Positions 9,543 through 21,843 of a stretch of DNA of 64,000 nucleotides are shown here, one piece after another; position 1 is the stretch's first letter; each line of letters opens with the position of its first letter. The notes beneath the pieces were generated by a model. That model was not told the origin of the DNA, searched no databases, and was given only the letters and a program-made list of their open reading frames with translations. The position numbers and the translations under genes were made by a program. This DNA is from Dictyophora rubrovolvata (lineage: Eukaryota > Basidiomycota > Agaricomycetes > Phallales > Phallaceae), in contig CP114124.1 of assembly GCA_029959195.1 (NCBI GenBank), positions 744,001-808,000 of the forward strand, read 5' to 3'.

Positions 9543-11166
9543 TCATTCCTCATCCGAAAACTCGAACTCGTCTCCGTTCTCGTCGAGTGCTGGTCCGAAT
9601 CCCTTCGAATGCATTGGAGTGGGCTCTGGAGGTAAATTTCCAGTCTCGAGAAAACCCAAACATCCATGATTACAGCCGCGCCATAAAACTATCGACGACA
9701 TAGCTAAGTGCTCGAGCAAAGAGAATGGGGCACGTATGCTTACTGGGAACGAACGCTTTTGGCGTATTTGCAACGGTAACCCCCGCAACTTCGCCAACCC
9801 ATTCCACCCTTGTTTCTGATGGGGCATGGAAAACAAAATCCTTGCTTTCCATTTGAAACCGGACGTTTCTGATGGTCGCTGACGACTCGGAAACTCGACG
9901 ATGGTACGGCGAGGGGCAATTGTTCAATCTCATATCGAACTCCGTGTGGTCGATTTGACTTGATCGGGCTCTACTATGACCTGTAGAGCCCCGTAAGATT
10001 GATTGCATGTGTACCGGGGTGTCAAGTGCGTCAATCTCAGCGAGAGATAACGCTCTTTCTATTCTGGTGGCTTGACCACCATCTGGCGCCAACAGGCATC
10101 GCAACGCAAGCTCCGTTAAAGGAGGTACAGCGAATTTACACGTCAGCGGTCCCAACAGTCTTTTGCCCCCCAAATTCACGAGCGTATCAGGTGGCCGGAG
10201 AAAGGGGTTTGGTTGCAAGTGTAATGTGCGAAGCCGAAGCTCTTGTATTTCCGCCGGGAGATAATTAATCTGATTATTGGCGACGTTTAACTCTCGAAGT
10301 GCTTTCAAAAAACGAATTGCAGGAGGCAGAGAAGTAAGCATATTCCCGCCTAGGGCACACAGTTCATCACAAACTCTCGATTCGATTGTAAAAAAACAAC
10401 GTACGAAGACTGAGAACAACTAGCCGATCTAATTCGAAAAGCTCGCGGGGCAGCGACGTAATACGATTACTCATGAGATACAGCTCAAGTCCGTTATGGG
10501 TAGAGGATATCTCCAGCTTAGTTGGCATAAATCGCGACACAGCGGATGTGTCGGCACGCGCAAATGCCCGACGCGCAGGAGCTTTAGCTATGTCGATGGC
10601 AGGCAGAAGGGTGGAACCAGACAAAGGACGTTTAATCAGACCACTTAATGCAGGCGCCGTTGAGCTCTTTTTGAACTTCCTATCCGATGGCTTGCTTGAA
10701 GGGAATAATTCTCGTCTCGGGAGAATGACTAGATTTTTTAGATCTGAAATACAAGACGGGATATAGGTCAAATTGAAGAAACTGCGGCGCGTCATTTATA
10801 CAATGCTTCACGTTCCAACCTAGACGCGTACCTCAGGTCAATCTTGGACTCGGCTTTGTCTATCGTATTGGCTATGACGGTTTCCCAACGAATACGTTCA
10901 GCTTGAGCAGCATTTCGCTGAACTGGCTGTGTGATCTTGGGAGAAACAATGGCAAGGACAGTCTTGTCAGACGACGACACAGGTGTGAATGAATATCGTT
11001 TCTGGTACGAGGGTGGATCGCGATTCGCCTTTGTTGATGCCGCTAGGGGGTGCGGAGAGGGGTGTCTATTAAGAAAACGCGTCGGGAGTGAAGGCTCGAC
11101 AGTTTCGTCGTCCTCGCTGTCAGATGATGGTGGGGTCACCGGTGGAGAGGAAGAACATGTAGACAT
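9543..11166 (-). CDS. Leucine-rich-repeat protein
   Basis: Exons in transcript order are 11166-10832, 10781-10405, 10349-9744 and 9703-9543 (1479 nt, 492 aa). The 38-55 bp introns join repeat units cleanly: splicing restores IDLSFFNLTYIPSCISDL and LVVLSLRGNMLTSLPPAI, both textbook LRR units. The N-terminus is Ser/Pro-rich and acidic. About four LRRs are visible, with an unusual basic insert between the first two. The C-terminus ends WRGCNHGCLGF and an acidic tail. An in-frame ATG at 11190 would add 8 residues; 11166 was chosen for its A at -3. It is probably a protein-interaction scaffold, but the partner is unknown. It shares a promoter with the divergent TBC gene. Confidence 0.75.
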
Positions 11167-11419
11167 TGTTAGAAAATTAAGCGAGTGCATTTGAATCTTG
11201 CTTTATACTTTGTGAGCATGCCACAAGACTGGCGCGTCACGGTCACGTGAGCACTTGACAGGCGCTCGGTTGAGAGGACGGCCTTTTTGAAATTTCAAAG
11301 AGAAAACTACAACGGAAGGGGAGCGCACGGACACTTCTCTGAAAGACCATACACCCCGTTTGCAAGGAGTCGACCAAGTACAAGGTTTGGATTAAATTTG
11401 ATGCTGTCATTCTTTCCCT
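11167..11419. promoter_or_regulatory. Two-way promoter with TCACGTGA palindrome
   Basis: These 253 bp separate the start codons of the divergent LRR and TBC genes. At 11243-11250 lies TCACGTGA, the palindromic core bound by fungal bHLH factors of the Cbf1/E-box type, with a GCGTCAC next to it. No TATA box is evident. Sharing by both genes is inferred from position. Confidence 0.5.
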
Positions 11420-14400
11420 ATGATATTCACTGCTTGTATACGTCAGGGACCCGCATATGAGACGCTGCTAATGACGACCATCAATACGCAATTCCGCAAC
11501 TTCAAGGAGCCATCAAGAGACCAGTTATTACGGATTTTTCTTTCAATTCCTACCGATGATATAAAGAGTCGTGATGCGCCAACTGAAGAACTCGAAAAGG
11601 TCGAAATTAATGCGGTATGCCCGAAAGCTTATCTGTCAGCCTGTAGAGAAGTTTATCTCTAACTTAGATCGTGAGCCTCGTAGATGAGAAAGAAGATTCA
11701 TATGTAAGTTCTTTCTATATGTCTTTGCCTTGTAGCTCACACTTTTGAACAGTCTGGGAAATTGTATCTCTTACCGCCCTACCTGGCTTTTACCTCCCAC
11801 GATCGGAAATCCGTCCGCTTCACATTCCCCTTATGTGTCATTCGACGGGTTGAAAGACTCAATTCACGTCCTGGAGTATTTGCCTTGAGTCTTGTGACAT
11901 GGCATAACTTAAAGATCGTGAGTGATCAACCGAACGCCTGAACAAACGTATCGCATTTCACACGTTTGCACACTTTGCAGATCGTGCAACTACTAGGATT
12001 GCGCCCAACTGCCGATGTGTTTTGCACAGTTCTACGTAATGCCTTGAAGCAAGAGCTACAGAACGGCAATATGAAGTTGATGAAGACATTTGTCAGGACC
12101 TGTTATAGCGAACATCTAATTCCTGTATCTTCACACGTGGCAGACAACGAAAGGGAAGATGGTAGCCTTATCCCTGAAAGTGAAGGAGCGTCGACAAACG
12201 AAATCAAGTACCTTGGCGGTTTGGGTCTCAAGTTCAAGTTCCCTGGAGATGCCAAAAAGTACGCTTAGTCCACAGGTTGCCACGTCAGTCTTACTCACAG
12301 CCTCTTTTTCTCAGACTACGGGAAGCTTCAAAGATCAAACTCTGGACTACATACCTTCGGTGTTCGTCTTCCCTCATTCTGTCGTATCTGATCTCAGACT
12401 AACATTTTCCAGCTCATGGTCGTAACTTATCATTGCTTCGATATCCACAGGCAACTCGCTTAGTTCAAGTTGGTCTCCCAAACCGACTACGAGGCGAGAT
12501 TTGGGAAACATTGTCGGGATCATTATATCTACGTTTCAGTAACCCTGGACTTTACGAGAAAATACTTAAAGATAACGAAGGCCTGATCAGTACCAGCACA
12601 GAAGAGATTGAGAAGGATCTTACTAGGAGTCTTCCTGAATATGCTGCTTATCAAACAGAAGAAGGCATTTCAACTTTACGACGTGTCCTTACGGCATATT
12701 CTTATAAGAATCCGGAACTTGGTTATTGTCAGGTTCGATATGCCGTTAGTCTAGCTTCAGTAACAACGCTAAGGACAGACAGGCTATGAACATATTAACT
12801 GCCGCTCTTTTGATGTAGGTAACAGCTTATCAGAAGTTCAATGTACTGATGACTATCTGCAGTTACATGTCTGAAGAACAAGCCTTTTGGCTATTAGAGG
12901 TTCTTTGTGACCGTCTACTTCCTGGCTACTACAGGTATGTCAAACATTCCGTCGATCAAGAACTATGTATTGAGAATCAACTCTAGTCAGTCCATGCATG
13001 GAACCCTACTGGACCAACGAGTGTTTGAATCGTTGGTTCATCGATGTCTTCCTATGATTTATGATCATTTCAACGTCGTAGACGTCCAGCTCAGTGTTGC
13101 GTCGCTTCCTTGGTTTTTAAGTTTATATATAAATAGCATGCCGCTGATATTTGCGTTCCGTATCGTGGATTGCTTCTTCTGCATGGGCCCGAAGGTTCTG
13201 TTCCAAGTCGCGTAAGTCAATTCATCTCAGTTCAGTTAGGCGATGTTAACAACCCTTGTAGTCTCGGTAACTTATATATCATTCTATTTAACATGCATGC
13301 GCTTATCAATCTCCATTAGCCATTCTGAAGATTAATGGTGAGGAGTTATTGCAGATCCAGGATGACGGCCAGTTTATCAAGTAAGGATAATCGGGTTGTA
13401 TCCCCCTTAGGCTAATGTTCACTTCGTAAGCCTGATGAGAAACTACTTTGCATCTCTGGGAGAATCAGCGCACCCGAATTCGCTAGATCCAAGAACTCGG
13501 GCGATTACGCGCTTTCAAGAACTTCTTCTGGTTGCGTTTCGCGAGTTCTCTGTCATTACAGAAGACACTATTCACTCTGAACGCAAAAGATTCCGTTCTG
13601 AAATTATCACTGGAATCGAATCGTTTTCTAAACGAGCAGCAGTCCGAAATTTGCATACATTGGCGCGCTTCAATAAGGAGCAGGCTGGCAGGGTCTATGA
13701 TGTTTTGTATAATGCTATCTATGTGGAACCGCCACCTCCTCAAAGCCTTCCTGTCGTAACCTCGTCTGAGGAGACTATTGAACGCTTTGAGACACGGATT
13801 GGACTGAAGACATTTAAAGTGTTCCTGAGCGATATTGCTACCTGGGCTAGAGACGAATCCATTGTTTCCAACGGATTTCAAGTAAGATTCACCATCTTTC
13901 GAACATGACTATCTCAAACTCTTTTTTTGCTTTCACAGGAACGAATTGATAGACGAATGGCCGAACACGAGCTTATTGATCGCCTGTTTTTCTTTTGGGA
14001 TTTCTCCCGGAGAGGTGCGCTATCTTTCCAGGTAGGTCCGACCATTGTGTCGTGTGCCAATCTTTAACTTATTGGGTGCCAATTTGGCAAGGACATCATT
14101 ACTGGTCTAGATACGATTGTTTTCAGTGATTTAATGGAAGCCATAGAATGGTTTTTCAATCTCCACGACAAAGATAAAGATGGATTTTTATCCAAGGATG
14201 AGGTTCTCCAGCTATCCGAATCACTTCTAGTGAGTGTATAAAGAATTAACCTTTCATTCGTCAGTGCTTGAGCATTCTGCTTAGTTCATTTTCCGCCATG
14301 AACATGGTGACGGTTACTTGGGCGCTGTCAGTCGGTTTATGACAAACGCCTTTGAATACGGAGACGAAATGATTCAGCAACCAACCCATCCACTAAACAC

Positions 14401-15332
14401 GAGTGGAACATCCATTGACCCCTCTGAAATTGGGACTAATCAACCTTATCTCAATCTAGCTACGTGAGTTCCTTGCTAGTGATACATCGTTCATCAATTT
14501 TTATCATTGCTTCGGCTTTTTCTCTTTATTTTTCTTTTTCACTTTTATAGTTTTCGCATGGTCGTCCTAGCGGATGAACTGTTAGAATCTTTTTTCGATA
14601 CGGATCTGGCAGCTTCATTCCAGATAAACACGACAACGGACGATCAGTCACTTCAACAGCTGAAGACCGGCTTCTTGGGCGGACTTTTGTCAACCTTTGT
14701 CACCGATGACAACAGAAAGATTTTGAATAAGCTTTCAGATGAAGTCGGAAAGACTATTGGAAAACATCAGGTATGGCATCGGCTCCGCGACGCGAATGAA
14801 TGATCTTGAATGAAACTCTCTAACTCTTTAGGTTACATACCGACCGTCCATCGGGAAAACTCGACCTCTACAAGAGCCTGAAAATTGGGAACCTTTACTG
14901 GCGGCATCGTCTCGTAGTGTTCGGTCATCACCCACAACACCCACATTACGACCATCAACGTCTACCACCACTTTGAACACGGTTACTTCGGATACCAGCT
15001 TACCACCTGCAAAGCTACCTGAACTTATTCAAGTCGCAAATGCAGCGGCGCAAATAAGGCCAGCGTTTGCCATTGATGAGGCCAGAGATGATGAAGGAGA
15101 GGATCTCGATGATGATACTAAAGCCGAAGATGACGCCAATGTGATGGATGAAGTATGTGTCTTCGTATCCTTTTTCTCTGTGTTTTTTTTGTTGCTTCTT
15201 TTTCGGGCATTTCGGGCATGTGCTAACATGGAGTTTCAGGTGGATGCCTTCCTTCAAGCTCACGATTCAGGCTTGTCCGAAGCGGATAAAGAAGTGGCGA
15301 AAGAACTATTGACCGCATCACCTATGAAATAG
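11420..15332 (+). CDS. GRAM/TBC/EF-hand Rab GTPase-activating protein (Gyp2/TBC1D9-like)
   Basis: Eighteen exons: 11420-11614, 11668-11703, 11753-11917, 11981-12258, 12315-12361, 12413-12732, 12783-12814, 12863-12934, 12987-13211, 13262-13266, 13320-13380, 13431-13881, 13939-14031, 14092-14229, 14285-14463, 14551-14770, 14832-15152, 15240-15332 (2931 nt, 976 aa). A GRAM-like domain lies near residues 75-140 and the TBC domain near 250-480. Both catalytic fingers are present: IEKDLTR (IxxDxxR) and YCQ (YxQ). An EF-hand loop, DKDKDGFLSKDE, sits near residue 686, and an acidic tail follows. In the family such proteins speed GTP hydrolysis by Rab GTPases in membrane traffic, and the EF-hand suggests calcium input. 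One exon is only 5 nt. The start is the least certain point: a CAG at 11443-11445 could be the acceptor of an unseen first exon. Confidence 0.85.
13262..13266 (+). other. Five-nucleotide microexon in the Rab-GAP gene
   Basis: TCTCG, flanked by TTGTAG and GTAACTT. Including it joins the two neighbouring exons in frame through a conserved TBC stretch reading VALAILKINGEEL. Skipping it breaks the frame. The introns on either side are 50 and 53 bp. Confidence 0.75.
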
Positions 15333-15865
15333 CTAAATATCGACATGAAAACATACAATTTGTATTTATTTTCGTATTATATGGATCACGGAGTAAAAAA
15401 AACGATGTTTGCATATTTTGATTTTGGGGGTATTTCTTTCCCTTGTCGAACCCGGATTGTGTCGTTAGATTCTTACATGCCAACAGGTAAATGATAAATT
15501 TTATGTAACGTATACATATGCCGCACGTACGTCATAGAATGTGAGTGAATATTAGCTTCAAACTCTTCAAATCAACAAAGGTAACAAGTAATACAAGCAG
15601 GTGCGATTCTGCGTTTATTTCATTCAAAGTACGACAAAGCTGGAGATCTCGGCACGTTGCGGTAGGACGTGTTCCTCGAGCAACCGAGGAAATACACGAG
15701 GCCTCAACCACATGTTTATTGCACCCAACGTGTTTGTGAAGTACAAGCGAATTTTTTTAGAGCAATTATGAAGAAAGAAACAAAGAGAATACCTAATTAA
15801 AAATAATATACCAATAATATATTACATTCTTGCGGATGATAGTTGTGATTTTTGGTCGAATTTCA
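15333..15865. other. Convergent intergenic region
   Basis: Lies between the 3' ends of the Rab-GAP (+) and P450 (-) genes. It is AT-rich (many ATAAT and TAAAA runs) and should hold both polyadenylation regions. No gene or repeat was recognised. Confidence 0.4.
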
Positions 15866-18268
15866 CTATGATTTCTCTCCTCCCTGCGTACGAGGGGAGA
15901 ATACAAGTCTGATATCAGTTGGAGTTAAAGACGACCCTAACCAGCATCGCAAAAGTGCGTCTCTTTGTTTCTCGAACGGCATGTTTAACAAATGGGGCGG
16001 AAGTTCGAGTTTGATGTGTCGGAGAAGATTGGACATGATTCCTATAATTTGAGCCTGGCCCGCTCGTTGACCGATGCATGAACGTGATCCGGCTGAAAAT
16101 GCCAGAAATGCATCACGAGGCCATCGATAATCTGGTGTGTCGATAAACCGTTCCGGACGGAAATCACTTGCGTCGTGACCCCACCACACAGCTATTTTTT
16201 GTGAAACACAAACACATGAAAAAGAAAATGGCGAGAAAAATATTTGCGAAGCGGCTTACGATTGGAATTACACCCCATGATGTCCATGAGCTTCATACGT
16301 ATATGCGTGAGATCTCTCAAGTACTAGCGCGACCAACGTTTCTCACTCACCACGACGCTCCCTTTGGGTACGGCATATGTCACCGGGTCGTATCCCCCAT
16401 AGCCTCTGGAATGAATAATTGTGTCCTGCATGGCGACTTTTGGCAAACGAGGTGCGACGGGGAAGTGACGAAGGCTTTCGCGAATAACCGCCAGCGTGTA
16501 TTCCTACCACCCACGAAAAAAGTCGAAAATAAATGTGATTGCATTGGGTAATAAGAAGAAGAAGAAAAAACACACGAATTTCGCGAAATCTTCAGAAAAT
16601 GTCTGGACTTTTACGTCAGTCACGGTGCAAGACAAATAAAAAAAGTTTTTATCATACCTCCGCCCCATAGAGCGCATCTTCTTCGGTAGGCCATACACTC
16701 ATTATCTCCCTGTACACTTTGTCTTGCACCTCAGGGTATAAAGCTAAATGAGCGAAAATAAACGACAGTGTATTCGCCGAAGTTTCTAAGGTCCCCTCGG
16801 ATCAGTCGTTTTGTCTCAAAGTGCCTATGTGAATGAATCAACGTACCATGGCCTGCTAGAAGGAAAATCTGTTGACACAGGGAAAAAAACTGTATCAGAC
16901 GTTCATTAATTGTACATGAAAAAAATAGAAGCATACATAAACATTAGATAAAAGCTCCTGGTCCGTTAGCCGTTTTGATGGATCCTTTTGGAGGGTATTC
17001 GCGGCAACCAGTTTTCTCAGAAGATTACTGTGATACAAATCGTCCGATTTCTCAATGTCAATTTCTTCTTCATTTGCAAAAGTCAAACGAGTTTCTTGAA
17101 TCATCTGCTTAAAATGTTTCTCCAGTTCCTCGTATGATCTCGTCATTCGGGACAAATACTTTTGAAAAGAAGGGATGGGTATCGTGTATGCTACACGAGG
17201 GATTGCCCATTTGGGAATCATATTTTCGCAAGCAGTTTGAAGGGAAACTCCAAATGGTTGTGTGAATCCTGGAAGTGTAACGTCTTCAGAATCTTCACCA
17301 TATGATAAGCGTCGCCCGAACGAGCCTGCGGACATCGCAGCCTAGTTTGATTTTTTTTACATAAGAAAAATTGCCTCGCAAAGAAACCTCTTACCAGCAC
17401 AAGCTATAACCATAATCAGGAAACGGAGTTAATTTTAAAACTTGAGGATATCTTTACCTTTCGAAGAAAAACTGGGATATCGACCGCTTCAGGTGAATTT
17501 GCAGCTTTTAAAAACTCTGCAGATTCTCGCGCAACATAACACGACTCTTTCCACATTAATTGGCAATGTGCCTTTAGAAACCGATTAAATTTTAGTCGAG
17601 CGTTCAAAAAAATGATGATCGTCGTCGACGCTAACCTCACTAAATGCAGCGCGGGCTGCCTCGCGTTGTCTCTTCCACAATGCCGTACTAGAGCCTGTGA
17701 AAAAAAAACACAAACAAAGCGGCCATTAAGCGTCCAAAAACATATGCCCACAAGATGAGTCTCACAAGTTACTCACCAACGATATTATTCCCATAGACAT
17801 TAAGAACTCGATAGGTTTGAGGATCTTTCTCGTAAATTCCTGTCCTATCAGACGCCACTTGTTTGACAACCTCGGGATCAGCCACGAAGAATATAGTTCG
17901 AGGGGTCACCAATGACGCCGCGGGGAGGACCATCAATTTAGCCTTGGCGTAAGGCCAGAATCCAGCACGGAGAGTTCCTATTCTGCCTGGCCACGGATTG
18001 GCCCATAGGAATCCTGTATTGTGGGAAGGGTCGACGGCGATAAGATAAGTTCCGCGACTGTCATAGTGAGGGGCGGACCATCGTCTTTTGAGAACAAAAC
18101 AAGAAAGCGCAATGTATTGACTTACCCTCCTTGTCGAAATGCTTTAACACGAACCCAAACGAAATGACAGACAAAAGTGAAGGAGATTACAGAAAGAGCG
18201 ACAAAGTTGAAGTCATGTGAGGGCAGAGTAGTAGACACAGGAGACACGGGTTTAGCAGAAGGAGACAT
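15866..18268 (-). CDS. Cytochrome P450 monooxygenase
   Basis: Eleven exons in transcript order: 18268-18126, 18084-17777, 17694-17636, 17571-17458, 17403-17395, 17341-16937, 16868-16847, 16785-16658, 16503-16351, 16290-16260, 16191-15866 (1698 nt, 565 aa). The N-terminus has one membrane anchor (about residues 20-40). P450 motifs appear in order: helix-C WKRQR, helix-I AGHETS (351-356), helix-K ESLR (405-408), PERF (470-473) and the haem loop FSAGSRSCIG with Cys496. It is a haem-thiolate oxygenase, expected on the ER with NADPH-P450 reductase. The substrate is unknown and no biosynthetic cluster surrounds it. The fifth exon is only 9 nt. All motifs are intact, so it should be active. Confidence 0.9.
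17395..17403 (-). other. Nine-nucleotide microexon in the P450 gene
   Basis: On the minus strand CTTGTGCTG lies between a TTATAG acceptor and a GTAAGAGG donor. It adds Leu-Val-Leu and restores the P450 stretch LVLAAMSAGSFGRRLSY. The flanking introns are 54 and 53 bp. Without it the frame is kept, but three residues of a conserved hydrophobic strand are lost. Confidence 0.6.
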
Positions 18269-20560
18269 TCTTTTGTCGATTTGGAGGGTGGAACCGCTGA
18301 AGATTTTTGTTATATAATGAATTCTCGAGGGTGAGAGAACCTGAGCACCGCTAGGAACGCAGGGTATTTAAGGCTGCGGTCTATAATATAATATTTATTG
18401 AGGAAATTCTTTAAGGAGATTAGTAATGCGGTGAATGCAATATTTGCTGGATGCGGTATGCAGGGCGACTGGCGATTGAAGGAAGAGGGGTATGTATGGC
18501 GTAGGCTGTAAAATCATTTTGCCAGGGGTGAACCCATCTTGAAGACATGCGTAAGCAGTAATTTCTGAGAAATAAAAATAACAGAACCGACGAGAATGTG
18601 CTGGAGACAGCGGTTAAAAAAACGAGATAGGAAGTAACACTGGACGTCTCACAGTACCAGAGATGCGCCCTGTGAGAGGAGCACGAGTATCAAGCATCCA
18701 CCTCCTTAATTGGTTCTAGTAGCATATTCTTGGAATTTAGGCTCCTGATCTCGATTCCTGTCGCCTCGTTTTTAGTAACACTAGTTTGACGGGAGATAAG
18801 GGCGATGTGAGAGTTTTCTCCAAGAAAGCCACTGGCAAGATCGAAAGGAAGTCAAAAAGGTACTTGGGGTAGTGATAGGCTCTCATGGCAGGGACAATCT
18901 TTTTTTTGTTTCAAAACATGCGAGCGTTCGGCGAGCTCCTCGTGGCTAATGGCCGACGACTAAAACGTTCCCGAACGGTACCAATCAGAAATGCGCCATA
19001 GTCTCTGCCAGTGGGACCAACTGAGCGTCGTTCACAGTTATTCCGGTGCCTAGAGTATCTAATTAACCGAGCCGATTGTCCCTCAAACTGGGCTTAGTGC
19101 TGGGAAAGTCCGTTCACTGCTACTAATACATAGTGGTCTAAAAACAGCTTGAGGTTGTTCGGTGTGGGGAATATGAAAAGCAATCACGAACTGTTCTGCA
19201 TCTTAATCTACTGAGAATTCTCGGTCTATTCGCTGCGGTTGTTTTGGATTTTTCCATGCCTGCGGACAATGGGTTCGTTTCGGTTGCGACGTATGTATGT
19301 TGTCCCGGAGAGGCAACCCTGACGGGTACCTCGAGAAAGCCCCGAGCCTTGCTTTAACTTGACCATATTGTCTAACCTAAGTTGGTATAAAATAATTAAT
19401 GTATGAGACGTTTCCAAGCTTCTGCGTTCTTTCCAGTTGGATATCGTCGATACGGCCTCCCTACCTGCAGTGTTACGCACGTCAATATGAGTCAAATCAC
19501 ATTTCAAACAATCGATATGGAAAGCTGCACGGTGAATTCGAGCTCATTTATCTCTCAATGGTCTTCTGAACAAAAATGGAAAAGGTTCCCGTGTCCTGTG
19601 ATCTTTGCAGGTTGCCGGGCTGCTGCGTTCAGGCTCAGCGAGATGACGTTCTGCATTCAGGATGACGGACTTTGCTCTATATTTGGATAGCAGCGTACAG
19701 TAACGTACATTAATAAGTACACAATGGTTGTAATCTCTCACCGGGTTGGATCAATTATGGAAAATATCAGGGTAAGATGAGGTTGGACAGGGCAATATAC
19801 AAGCTGCATCATAGGTGATTTCAGAATTCTAGGTTCTTGGCTGTTTTTAAGTGAAAATGCCGTTTCAGATATTGGATTTAAGGGATTCAATCGGGTTTCA
19901 GTGTATTAACATTGCATTTGCCTCGGCGTACAGCGTATCAGGTGGTGTGAGTGAAAACGGGAAAGGTCCAAGGGTTGCGGAATTGAGTCAATTGACGGAG
20001 TCTGAGTACTGAGTACTTGAGTGACGTCGCGTTACAATGGCAATGGCGAGTCAAACATTACACAACAACGGAGAACTTAGCGATAAGTAAAACCAGGGGA
20101 CCTACTTGAAACAGCTTCAAGAATTGCCAGGGCCCAGTTCGAGAAGCATATCTGACAGCCAAGAAGAGAGTCATTGCTTTAGGCTTGGTAATTAGAAGAG
20201 CACTAGTAACATGTAACATAGTACATACATACATTGCATCCAAACGAACTTCCCGAGTTTTGTATCTGAAAGCCACCAGCAGATGTGATTCATCAAGTCG
20301 AAGTGCGCAATAGGCTTAATTACTAGTCCAATCCGAGGGCTTTGGGGAACACGGCCTAATTAATGTTGCCACTCCAATGTACTCGTACTCCGGGTCCGGG
20401 CAATATATCATAGACACTGTCTGGGCAAGCAGGTTCAGGCCTCAGGATTACATACTTACAAGCTAAAAAGCTCGGCAGAACAAGCCTAGTCGGTGATCGG
20501 AGTACGAAACCAATCCACCCGAAAGTCACGACGTCACAGGAATATTACTTTCACTCGTTT
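18269..20560. other. 2.3-kb divergent intergenic region
   Basis: Lies between the P450 (-) and EngB-type (+) genes. Only short ORFs without codon structure or homology are present (the longest, 19403-19690, looks like chance). No LTR ends, inverted repeats or tRNA were found. Near P450 it should contain the promoter. The length is unusual for this compact island. Confidence 0.45.
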
Positions 20561-21621
20561 ATGACATTCTACAATCTCTCGGCTTCAACATTCCCCCTTC
20601 ACACCTTCCGAACAAGCCTATCATCCCGAAATGTCGCAGAAAGACTATTCGCACCAACTTTTAGTTCCATCAAATTTCTAACTTCAGCCCCAACGGTCGA
20701 AAGCATCCCACTAAATCTCAAGTCATCCCCCGAGGTAATGCTCCACATCTTTTCTTCACTTGAAATAAATTAGACTTACTAATTACAGTGTGATTAAGGT
20801 CGTTTTTATCGGTACATAACTCTCGCTCATTTCACTGCGAAACCATTCTATTTCAAAGCAAGTTCCTTAATTTTTTTTTCTTTCGTTCAGGCCGAGCAAA
20901 TGTCGGAAAGAGCACGCTAATCAACTATATATGTGGCAACAAAGACTTGGCCATAAGCAGTAAAAAGCCTGTATGTCAATTTTTTTAGCTTTTTTTTTCC
21001 TTGTTTTTTCCTTGGCCGATTTACCAAACCGGAATGCAACGCGATGCATGCAGGGTCGAACACAAGCCCTTAATTTCTTTGGTCTCCAGAGACTAAGCAA
21101 TACGTCCTTACGACATGACTTGATTCTCGTTGACGCACCTGGATATGGTCAGAGAGGACGAGCAGAATGGGGAGAGTTATTCGATCATTATATCCGAACC
21201 CGAGACACGTACGTTACCCATTCAAATTTAGAAGACTCTCACAATTTCACCCTTTGTCTCACTCCTCAGACTACGCTGTATATACATCCTAATCAACGCC
21301 CAACACGGGGTAACAGAACACGACAAACTGATGCTCCGCTTTCTCCATTCAGAATCAGCCGGCCGGCCATTCAAAATTCAACCCATCATCACCAAAACGG
21401 ACAAAATGCAAGTCCCAAAACTAACGCAAATATGTCTTCAAGCACAAAATATTCTTCGGGATCTAAGTCCGAACTCGCTTCCTCCAATATTTGCTGCTGG
21501 CGGATCGAGAGATAAAAAACGTTTCGGTCGTATTGAAATTCGATCGTCTATCGTAGAGCAATGCGGGGTAGCAGATAAGAAAATGTCAAAAGCGGCAATA
21601 GATTTAAGTAGTATAGACTAA
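20561..21621 (+). CDS. EngB/YihA-type GTP-binding protein, probably mitochondrial
   Basis: Exons are 20561-20721, 20789-20811, 20891-20970, 21054-21208 and 21270-21621 (771 nt, 256 aa). G-motifs are complete: G1 GRANVGKST (about residue 62), G3 DAPGYG (about 115) and G4 TKTD (about 180). The N-terminus is rich in Ser, Thr and Arg without early acidic residues, as in a mitochondrial presequence. Bacterial EngB proteins help assemble the large ribosomal subunit; a matching mitoribosome role is inferred. The first donor is uncertain: the frame-keeping site is the weak GTCATC at 20722, while a better-looking GTAATG at 20735 would shift the frame. It converges on the next gene 222 bp away. Confidence 0.85.
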
Positions 21622-21843
21622 TCTTTTATTCTTATTGTATACGTGCGTGTAATGAATGAGGAGTTATAATGTTTGAATACAAAAGGTGAGAAATACACGA
21701 AAACGAAAGAAATGGGTAAATGGTAAATGTAATAATGGGGTTATGAGATATGACTAGCGTAGATATGCATCATTGATAAAATACACAAGAAAATGAAAAA
21801 GTCCAATAAGAACAAGGAAAGCTTGATTCACCAGTTCACCAGT

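Noticed and set aside
16351-16503. Apparent frame break in the P450 near the HSRGYGG segment
   Set aside because: Careful re-reading of this exon gives a continuous frame of exactly 51 codons.
19403-19690. 95-codon ORF in the gap between P450 and the GTPase
   Set aside because: No homology, no intron signals and an opposite-strand ORF of similar length in the same place; looks like chance.
20735-20740. GTAATG donor for the first intron of the EngB-type gene
   Set aside because: It looks better than GTCATC at 20722 but puts the next exon out of frame before the GRANVGKST motif.
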